Source: Lingula anatina
Lineage: Eukaryota; Brachiopoda; Lingulata; Lingulida; Lingulidae
Length of the DNA: 64,000 nt
Direction: 5' to 3'
Assembly: GCF_001039355.2 (NCBI RefSeq)
Contig: NW_019774748.1
Coordinates: 268,454-332,453 of the forward strand
Below the pieces are notes generated by a model. It saw only the letters and a list, made by a program, of their open reading frames with translations, had not been told where the DNA came from and did not search any database. This document shows positions 55,219-64,000 of the stretch, piece after piece. Made by a program: the position numbers and the translations under genes. Each line of letters starts with the position of its first letter. Position 1 is the stretch's first letter.

Positions 55219-56511
55219 AATACAGTCACTGTCATTATTAAATGAAAGTTAATCAATATTTTTCTAACCATATATTGCACAACAACATATATAGCATTGC
55301 ACAAAACCACAAATGTAGTTCGGGGAATACAGTATGTAATTGAAATATATCTCACTTATTTAAATGCCTCATGTTACAAAACCCTTGTAAATATTTTGAG
55401 ATTATACAAAAGGGTGAAGGGTTATTTATTTAAATTCAACTTGGTGAAATGATATAATGTTTTTACGAAAGAAGTGTGGTATCAAAGTAACTATTTTCTT
55501 TTGTTTAACCTAAGCAGAAGAGGTTTTTTTTTTTCATTTTCTTTATGACCTCGTGATTGGGCTGATTGGTATATCATTCTGAGATTGTTGGGGAAAAAGT
55601 GAGATTGAACAGAACTGTTGCATTTGCATTATTCAAGTCGTATATTTGGGACTAGGTGATGAAAGAAGTATCATTATTTCCATTGATTTTTTTTTATACA
55701 GTTTGGCTGAAGTATACAATCATGTAGTATGTTCAGTCTCTTAATTTAAGTGACAGTATGTAGTGACTTCAGATGTAGGTAAACTTGTGTACATTTCTTG
55801 CAATTGATGGCAATTAAGATGGCCTCTGTGCTGTGCTCTCAGGAGGCACAAGTACCTGTTTGGCTGATGAGTAGACCAATTTTACTTCAGTAATATCTGA
55901 AAATGAAAATTATTCTCTTTTGCTTTATACTGGCTGGGGTCACACATTAGATTTAAAAGATCAGTGCAGAGAATGGACCTCATTAGTATTTTTTTTCAAA
56001 ATGCATCCCTGTTTTGTGTGTTTGAGTATGTGTTTTCCCATATAATAACATTCCTATTGGGATATCTTGAAAATGGAAATACCATTTTACTTCACACTTG
56101 CTATTTTTTTCTGCTAAAATACAGGTTTAAATTGAAAATGAACTCGATCATGTTATAAGTTCAGAAGTAGTATTTTTATTAATATTGGTTGTTGCCTATT
56201 TAATCTTGATACAGATAATGAGCTGTATATTTGTCAGCTTCAGCTGGCTTGTTCATGGCGCTCATGAAATATTTCAGCAAAAACTACAAATAATGTTAGT
56301 ATCTTGGTGTGTTTGTGCAATATTGTTACTTATATCAAATTGTAATGTAAGAGATGAGAGGTAATCTCAATATTTATTATTGATTTTTATCAAAAAAATT
56401 AAGTAAAATAAAATGCTGAGATTATAGGTAGTTTTTATTTGAAGAGTTGTTTTGCCATTGTTTAATTTCAAACTATATCTTTTTAAATTTAAATAGAAGC
56501 CTATTGTTTAA

Positions 56512-56679
56512 CGGTGTGACAGGAATGGTAGTCCTAGGAATGGAAGTCCTGGGTCCCATACGATTAGTACAGGTTAGGGTTAGTCAGAGTATTGGGATTA
56601 GAATATGGGATGAGGGTCACTAGTACAAAGTAATGGGGTTCGTACGTCCTAGCGGACTACAGTTCTTCATGTCATACCG
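56512..56679. mobile_element. Inverted-repeat element (MITE-like), 168 bp
   Basis: The left end CGGTGTGACAGGAATGG...TAGTCCTAGGA and the inverted right end CGGTATGACATGAAGAACTG...TAGTCC..TAGGA align over about 30 bp. The interior contains GGTTAGGGTTAG and no open frame. The target duplication is unclear. Confidence 0.6.
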
Positions 56680-56699
56680 GGAATGGAATGGCTGATAGA

Positions 56700-58760
56700 A
56701 TTGTTTGCTTCTGGTGTAGGTCCAATGTGTTAGCGAAGACGTTACGCGCGCTGGCGCAAACTGAATGCGTTACTCCTCACTGACTCTCGACGCGTTACGA
56801 ATCTCGCTTAAAAATATTCACTCATTAGCCTTATGTAATGTATGTCAGTTTTTTCCAACTGCCGAAACAAGACTTTTAATAAACATTTTCATTTGCTACA
56901 AATGCGTTAGCAGGATGTTTCCCTAGCCGCGAGTTGACACATTTTATAATAAATAGCCACGCTTGACACGTCGCCGTATACAACCGTCTTATCGGCCTTG
57001 TACGTTTTGGAGTGCGGACACAAGGCCCCCTAGAATTCCTTCACCGTGAACGTAAAAAAGCTATCACCGCGCCGGGAGCGCACGTATGGTTCCTCAAGTA
57101 CTGACAAGTTGGAGAGGCTGGGGTTTACTCTATCGCTCAAGCATTAGCTTGGTTAACAAAACAGTATTTCATCCGTCCGTTTGAGAAGTAACAACTAAAT
57201 TTTGTTTGATAATCTGAATTGTTTGTCGCGTTAATCCCATGTTCACTTGAACGCGGCCACACGGTCGTGTCAAACACGCAGAGTCCTCTCGCGATAAACC
57301 CCTCTTATCACTTGTTGGGCAATTAGAATTTAGTCACGAGTGTCAATACAAACATACGCCAGGCGAATTTGTCGATCCATTTGACGTGTTCCTCGGTACA
57401 GAGCACGGCTGTTTGACTGTTTTCTGAATGGAATCGCTGGTGGGACAAACATGTGTACGTTCCTGTGGGAAAATCTATGGTTGTAGAATTAGTTAATATT
57501 GAACTCTAAATTCCAACAACGCTATTTGAGAACATGTTTGCCCTTGGTGTTTAGTCACTATCACCTTGCGGTTTTCAGGTCTTATCGATGGACGAAACTA
57601 ATATGCATTTCTCTGTTATTATTTTGCGAAAAAAAATCCGCGGCCTTGTCTATGTTTGCTAAGTTTGGTTGTCTTTGAGTGATACGCCCATAAAAGTATT
57701 TTGCGAAAAAAGACGCAAATTGTTAGTAAAAAATAACGGAGTCAATTGCTCTGAGAGCTCCTGGATGAATGACCAAGAGGGCCATAATATAGAAGCAGGT
57801 ACAGGAATTATTTCACATGAATTAAAATGTGCCCTTTTTCCCTTACGTCAAATCTATCCACATTGAAAGGGAGTTTTTTGATAGGGATAATGATGTCTGG
57901 CCGGAGTTCGTTTTCAGTGTATTGTTTAGGTTCGTGCTGTGGATGAAAGGTTCAGTTTTTCCAGTTCGCTATCAGAAAATCCACATTGAATTCGTTCAAA
58001 ACACTGCTTTCCAGTCTTGAGTTACCAAGTAACTTCTGATAGTGGCTTGAATCTACACAAGAATAGCGCGCTATGGAGACGGGGCTATGCGAGTTTACCG
58101 ACGGGGACAGATCGCCTAAACCTAGTTCACAGCTGAACGTATGCCAGAGGGCGTCATTTTACCCAGCAGCATATTTTTGCACCCCGAGAGGGACCCTGTG
58201 ATAAATTGGATTTGTTTTTGCGAGGAGCTCGTTACGGACATCGGGGGCGCGAGATGACACCGAGCCTTGCATGGCGGACGTTGCACGGGCTGTCGAGAAA
58301 GTAGCCGCGCACAATTTTATCCCTGCTTTATGATATAGTTAATTGCATGCAATAGAAGTGATTCGCAGCTTAGTGATCAACTCGAGGATTGCCCAGCTAC
58401 AATAGCTGCCATATCAGGTTTTATTGTGCTTAAGAAAAACGAGTGATAATCGACAAGTGATTAATAGGGGTGAGTTCTGCTTCTGTCAACAATGAAAAGT
58501 CATAAAAATGCCAATCAAGTGCACGGGGAAATACATCCCAATTTAATTGTGAAGTGATTTATCAGATATGCGCAATCCCTGATCTAACACTAGAAATATG
58601 AGGCTCACCTAGGTCCGAGTACACTTTATTACGCACGTGCTTACAACCCGAAATGCGGAACGACGGTGGTGGATAGACGTACAAACTGCAAGGGATGCTG
58701 CACCAATATATACGTGACTTCGGGTTAATCCCACTGCATTCACTGTATTCAAACTAAGGC
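56700..58760. promoter_or_regulatory. CpG-rich block, candidate regulatory region
   Basis: CpG dinucleotides are dense here (for example around 56745-56800, 57000-57090, 57230-57300, 58225-58310) while most of the preceding 50 kb has few. No long conserved frame runs through it. A TGCCAGAGGGCGTCA word at 58142-58156 resembles part of a CTCF core. Likely an unmethylated distal promoter or enhancer hub of NKX6, or the promoter of an unrecognised noncoding transcript. Confidence 0.35.
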
Positions 58761-59268
58761 CCATCTATTTGTTTGGTCCTTGATTCAAATAAATATCCGC
58801 CAGAATACTGTGTTGATGCTGTTGACGATGGATGAATTATTATATTAAATATCTTCTTTTTTTATTTTCATGCCAAAATTTACATTTGCAAAATAAGCAG
58901 ATTTTTAATTATTTCAATATATTTTGCATCTGTATATTTTCATGTAATACATCAACATTACATTTTCATTGTCATTTTATGCCAGCAAGGATTCATTATA
59001 TTGCAGAACGTTTTGATAGTCCAAAAAAGGCGAACAATTATTGTATGTACCATATGATGCCGAGTTTCCAAAAGTCTTTATCGTAGATTGATGGTTAGGT
59101 TTTTTAATTCGTTTTTTATTTCAAATAAAACAGTTATCAAACACAAACACATTTTACGAGAATAAAAGACCATTGGAACTTTATAGGGAGTGGTTATAGG
59201 TATACTAACCGGGATTATCTAGCCAAAATTGAAATCAGATTTTCCTCGGCAAATAGTACTTTGATATA

Positions 59269-59290
59269 CCAAGAAGTTGTAACTTCTTGG
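59269..59290. repeat. Perfect palindrome, 10-bp arms
   Basis: CCAAGAAGTT-GT-AACTTCTTGG, flanked on both sides by GATATACC-type words. Noncoding. Confidence 0.85.
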
Positions 59291-59759
59291 ATATACCAAT
59301 TATTGAGCGACCTATATACCTGCACTTAGAGTTGATGTTTTACACCATTTTTAATTAAATCTTAAACCGCCATGTCTTTCTGTACATTTAAGTGGGAAAT
59401 ATCGAAATATCGCACTTTCATTTGAGTGTTTTATCGTTATTATTGTCTGAATTGGGTAAGAGTAGCTTTACAGAATAGGTACACAGAAAATATCACCGGG
59501 ACATTTTCAAAAGCAGAAAGTACATTTTTAAGTGAACTTATTTACGTCAGGAAAAGAAAATAACGTTTTGCATGGTTTGTGAAGGTATTGTAATTGGTGA
59601 ACATTTCGTTTGATAATGCAAAAAGAAAATAAGCTGCATCTCTTTCATATCGAAAAATGTGCTCTGTACCAAATTTTAAGACACCAGTGACGCGCCAAAA
59701 AACTGGGCGTAAACCTTTGGAACAAAAGAAATCCAAGCTTTTTTTAAAGAAAGGGACGA

Positions 59760-60180
59760 ATCAACATACACGGCCCTTTCGTCATTGAGTATTTGAAGTG
59801 TGAGTCACCCTCTCAAGTCTGTATCGGTGACACATTTTACAGAATAATTACACTGATAACCCTTCAGTGTCATTATTTTTCTGTTGGGGTCAAGCATAGG
59901 GGCGCACCGAGAAGAGGGAAGGCCTTTATGAAGACATTTGATTATAAGACGCATACTTCTCCAATTAATGTAAATATTCATTGGGCGATTGTTAAGGGCT
60001 TCGCCTGAACAATTAGGGTCTAATTTAAGACATGAATTATTGGTCGTTTGTCGCCATTTCGTAGAGATTGAAAGTAATGAAAAGGCCGTTATGATTTCCT
60101 TGTACACGACTTATGATGTATGCCTTTATTACAATTCACCACACTATGAAATAATTAATTCTCTTTTATAGTAGGACGCA
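59760..60180. promoter_or_regulatory. Candidate enhancer near NKX6
   Basis: Complex unique sequence with dense homeodomain TAAT cores. ATGTAAATATTCAT (about 59968-59981) contains an octamer-like half and a forkhead core (TATTTAC on minus). Nothing coding. Assignment to NKX6 is inference from proximity. Confidence 0.25.
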
Positions 60181-60896
60181 GATTATGAATTCAGAGCTGC
60201 ATAAACATTAATAATTATGTACAGGTCTCGTGTCACTTATCTTTTTGCCCTCATCCTGAGTGGTTAAACAAATTAAATCATTCGATGATACGACATGATG
60301 AAAATTTAATGGCATTTCATAGCAATATGTTTCTGGCTGGCACACGAACGTTGCAGGGTTGATTTTTGGTGTAACGGTGGGCGGCTTTTAAACTTCAAGA
60401 TGGACACTTTTATGGGGACATTTCAATTCAGTCCCACGATTGTGGACAGTCATTGCGTAAAAAGCCCAAAAGATTTCCTTAAGTTACGCAACATTTTTGT
60501 GTAAAAATCACCCCTCACCTAGCTCCCGGTGATAGCCCACCTGTGAGTTCAAATGTACATTTCCCAGGTGAGAGGAAAGGTAAATAGAGATCTAATAGAC
60601 CGACTTTAGTTAACCAGGGAATTGATAACCAATGTTATGCCACAGTTGGTGGTCGCAACACAATGCAGATAATAATATGATACTATGGAGTATTTATCAT
60701 AGGCATTTAACTCGGCCGTTTTTGCCCTTAAAATTTTATAGAAAAAACGTAACACATTAATATAATCTGCTTTAAGAAATGCTGATTTTTTGTGTGATTT
60801 TATCCATGTAATAAACGAGTAAATAGCTAAAGGTGTAAGATAGAGAGGAAACATTAATTTAATGACCGTATTCATTTTACTCTAGATTTGAATAAA

Positions 60897-60897
<1 letters not shown>

Positions 60898-60958
<61 letters not shown>
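60898..60958. repeat. (ATT)n microsatellite
   Basis: About 20 uninterrupted ATT units; an isoleucine-run frame through it is an artefact. Confidence 0.97.
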
Positions 60959-63099
60959 GTCTTTCAATACGTCACACTACAAACACACAATCATGTTGTG
61001 CCCATACATGGTCATTTCGTTTCATGTTTTATCTTTATTTTTTCACTCCTGGTTTTTTTCTCCTTTTTTCCACTTAAAGTTAAATTCTTGAATTAATTTG
61101 TAAAATGTCAGGGATATAATATAGGCGAGTTTATTACGGCAAGTGCGTATATTTCGTGTTTGAAAAAGTTCGGTTTACAGAAAAATACAAATAATTCAAT
61201 AATACAGAACTATTCTTTTTTAATATTACATTATCTAAAAATGTCACATGATTTATTGAATTTGAACGTTACGGAACATATTTTGTAAATTTTATTAGGA
61301 AAAAAATGAATAAATGAAGGTTTCAAAAAATCAGATTTAGTCACCTCCTATTTTAACCATTGTTCACAGGAACCAAGCAATGATCTCATATCTCGTGGAC
61401 CACCGAAGTATCGCTACCCACTGCTGGGCTGGGAATATGTGCGTTCCTGCTGCTTGCAAAGTCGGTAAAAACCATCATCGTGCTGTGAGAATTGCTGCCG
61501 ATTTACCAATCGGGGAATGTAAATTAATTGTGTTTTTCAGCACATCCAATGAGGCTTCTCACAATTCGGCAATGAGCCACTGCGGAGCTGTTGTTCAGTT
61601 CTGTGTTCTATCCCGGAGACCGGGGGATTTCATTTCAATTTTTGCCTCACAGGTGTGACACCGGCCCGTCATCCATCTCCCTGACACGAAACCACGCGGG
61701 GGTTTTGTTTACAAATTTGGCGCTGGTTCGCATCACTTGAATGGCAACCACTATTTATTAACTTTATACGACCGAGTAAGTTTGGCCGATAGTTAAAAAC
61801 CTGTAATTCAAAAACTAAAAATGGCACCATAAGATTTTGAAAATTAAAATTCATTATAACAGTTTTCTCGTTAAATGAGCGAGCGTGGATTTATTTTTAT
61901 AGATATAAATATTTTCCAAATGTTCGATTTTCAGTACAATATAAAGTTCAGCACAGATAAATGTACTCAGTGACCGCGACCTTGCCATATTATGTTATTC
62001 ACCTCAAGCATCCCAGGTCTAAAACCCATGCAGGATTTATGCCGTAAGTCTTTGTTCGCGTGTGTGGGATGCGGTCTGCTTTAATGAAAATTTGACAAAC
62101 AATTTAATTCGCTATTAATAGTTATCAGAGACTTATTAAATCGGAGCTTCGGTAATTAACTTCATAACATTTAACGGGTTTGGAAACGCCGATAATATGT
62201 ATCGCCAGCTTGTCTTCCGCTATTTTTGCAGAATGTACCATGATAGAGATTTTTAAACAGCAATGAAAACGCCTATGTACCCATGTACTTAAGTCAAAAA
62301 TATGGGACGCGACAAATGACAAAGGTAAATGACCAGGAATCTGTTTTATACCCGCTGGCTACGAAACCATGCAACTCGGCTGGCACAGACACGGCTAAAC
62401 GAGGGAATGGGTATTAACATCCGTTACATTGAAACAAATCGTTATCAGTTAATTAATGTGATTTTTAAACAAACTTATCTGAGAGGATTGGGTTCAAAAA
62501 GATATCACCCCTGTACCGTTACCACCGCAACTCTTCAAAGTACCAGATTAAGTGAAAAGCTTGATTTACAAGACAAGAGAGGCCCGGGTTTTTCTATGCA
62601 AGCTACAACCAAGATAAACTCCAATTCAGGTTATCACACTGTGTTCATAGTGACAACCGTAAAATGATAAAAATATGACAATTCTGACGAAGATTTGTTG
62701 ACACACACTGTGTTATAACATTGACTGACAGCTTTATTGCCCAGGCGCTAGACCATCCTTAAACTGAGCAACATTAGAATGACACACATCTACTTGCTTT
62801 TGTCCTCATTATTTGTCGAACAGTCTGTTTTGGATCTTAGTATGGGAAAATATATTTGAAATAAAATCCATGATGTTAAGTAATTTGCGGATTTTCCATT
62901 TTCCCACCAAAAGAAATATAAAAAAACAGAAAAATGTGCGTGCGTGCGCGTATTGTTGGTGCGTGCTTACGTGAATGATATTCCAATCTGATGATCATAT
63001 TCGCTTGCCTTGGAAGTAGCCATCTGCCGAATACTTGATTGACTTTCAGAAAGACACAGCGAATCTGATTATTAACAGTCTTATCACCACTGTAATGTG

Positions 63100-63566
63100 C
63101 AACGACCAATCGGGTTGTTCTAAACACATCCTAGCTACTCCAAACCTTGCAGGCATTTGACCAATCAGAGAGCGTTTTAATTCAACAGGTCGACTTTAGC
63201 AGCGCATCAAAGAGTCATTAATCTAAGTAGCTAGCTAGTGATTAATGGGCTCCTCACAATACCTTCAAACTTATGAAGAGATAACATTAAAGCAAGAAGT
63301 CGGGAGAAGGCCGAGTTGATATAGGGACAAGTTGTGGCGCACAGAAATCACTTTCACCTTTGCTCATCCATGTTAACGACACAGCGCCGCTACTAGGTGC
63401 AGTGCTAGCAGTAATCTCCACCACTTACTTGAACAAGTACAGGACCCACAACAGCTACATGTACAGCTGAGAGGAACACGGCGACTTTAGTGCGTAGATA
63501 TTTTTTGGTTAACTTAGTTTGTTACTGTTTGTCTACTTAGGCTTCAAGACGGATCCAACACTGGAT
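63100..63566 (+). promoter_or_regulatory. Probable proximal promoter and 5' UTR of NKX6
   Basis: CCAAT-type words at about 63106 and 63161, an ATCAAAG (TCF/LEF-like) word near 63208, and several TAAT cores (63218, 63241) lie just upstream. An in-frame TAA about 60 bp before the ATG closes the frame, supporting the chosen start. No TATA box is evident. Confidence 0.4.
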
Positions 63567-64000
63567 ATGTTGGATTTCTGTGCCGCTCCGGATCCATCAG
63601 CGACGACGGCTGGGGGGTACGCAGGGCACTGCCAGAACGCTAGTCCTGTCAGTATGCAGTCGTTATTTAATGTCAACTCTAGTTACGTAGACTCTGTGTG
63701 TGCCGGTTCGTCTCCCTTAACATCACGGCAGAGCGCGTTCGTACTGAGCAATCCTCCTCTAGCGGCGCTCCATAATATGACGGAAACCAAAGTTCCCCCC
63801 GCCGCCAGCCTCCTCTCACAGACTTCTCACTACTCACAGACCTCTCTCAAACATTTTGGCTTTGGTCCCAACTCGACCCCACACGGCATCACAGATATAC
63901 TCAGTCGGCCTCTGCCGTACGGCACCACAGCCAACCTCAGTATTCCGCGGCTCAACAGCACGGGGATGTACTACCCTCAGAGCAGGTTTCCCAGTTGTAA
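63567..64000 (+). CDS. NKX6: NKX6 homeobox transcription factor, first exon (partial)
   Basis: An open frame starts at ATG 63567 and runs off the window after 144 codons, so it is incomplete at the 3' end. Residues 54-69 (RQSAFVLSNPPLAALH) and 71-75 (MTETK) match the NKX6-specific N-terminal box of vertebrate NKX6.1/6.2. Residues 105-115 (PHGITDILSRP) are the tinman/eh1-type motif that recruits Groucho/TLE corepressors. The homeodomain must lie in later exons outside the window. NKX6 proteins are mostly repressors that pattern the ventral nerve cord, motor neurons and pancreas or gut. Vertebrate NKX6.1 has long Ser/Ala/Pro runs between these motifs; this copy is compact. An invertebrate would usually have one NKX6 gene, so I do not assign 6.1 or 6.2. 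Confidence 0.93.
   Translation, partial: MLDFCAAPDPSATTAGGYAGHCQNASPVSMQSLFNVNSSYVDSVCAGSSPLTSRQSAFVLSNPPLAALHNMTETKVPPAASLLSQTSHYSQTSLKHFGFGPNSTPHGITDILSRPLPYGTTANLSIPRLNSTGMYYPQSRFPSC

Larger units (their letters stand above)
55219..63250. other. Gene-poor region before NKX6
   Basis: No conserved coding exon recognised on either strand over 8 kb. Contents: a 168-bp inverted-repeat element (56512), a CpG-rich block (56700-58760), a perfect 10-bp palindrome (59269), a candidate regulatory segment (59760-60180), an ATT array (60898), and CpG-bearing unique sequence from about 61330 onward. Long deserts beside developmental homeobox genes usually hold enhancers. Confidence 0.6.

Noticed and set aside
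60888-61091. Open frame starting with an isoleucine run.
   Set aside because: Artefact of the ATT array.
61380-61658. Plus-strand open frame of 92 codons in CpG-bearing DNA before NKX6.
   Set aside because: No recognisable domain, no splice support. Possibly part of regulatory DNA.

Overview
The window is nuclear DNA from a bilaterian invertebrate. Genes are split by GT-AG introns, the background is AT-rich with many microsatellites, and I see no operons, ribosome binding sites, rRNA genes or intact tRNA genes. The protein set (TRIM, RGS12, C2orf42, a class III GLUT, NKX6) is animal-wide. Recurrent words such as TAGGCCTA and TACATGTA, tRNA-derived SINE material and several short inverted-repeat elements suggest a marine lophotrochozoan or an ambulacrarian, but the sequence alone does not settle the phylum.

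Layout. (1) 1.5-4.4 kb, minus strand: a damaged TRIM-type gene (RING exon, B-box and coiled-coil exon) with a frameshift, an in-frame stop, a RING lacking its usual histidine ligand, and a SINE in its intron. (2) 4.4-10.7 kb: noncoding, with microsatellites. (3) 10.7-45.0 kb, plus strand: the main gene, an RGS12 orthologue. I could join 13 coding exons with consistent splice phases into a 2,295-residue protein: PDZ, PTB, RGS, two Ras-binding domains, a GoLoco motif and a C-terminal PDZ ligand. (4) 51.4-47.7 kb, minus strand: an orthologue of human C2orf42 in nine coding exons, tail-to-tail with RGS12; its promoter lies near 52.1 kb. (5) 53.4-54.8 kb, plus strand: a sugar transporter of the SLC2A6/SLC2A8 (GLUT6/8) type with an intronless coding region, head-to-head with C2orf42. 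(6) 54.8-63.5 kb: a long gene-poor stretch with a CpG-rich block and candidate regulatory DNA. (7) 63.57 kb to the edge, plus strand: the first coding exon of an NKX6 homeobox gene, cut by the window end before the homeodomain.

The genes do not form a pathway. RGS12 is a scaffold linking G-alpha, Ras/Raf and receptor signalling. C2orf42 has no known function. The transporter moves hexoses across, probably, an internal membrane. NKX6 is a neural and endodermal patterning factor whose regulatory landscape probably fills the preceding gene desert. I found no new multi-gene system. The most useful leads are the proline-directed repeat array and conserved PDZ ligand in RGS12, a 36-bp intronic hairpin, three short inverted-repeat elements (one 13 bp from a splice donor), a SWIM-like zinc signature split by an intron in C2orf42, a 30-nt in-frame cassette exon, and the CpG-rich NKX6-side block.
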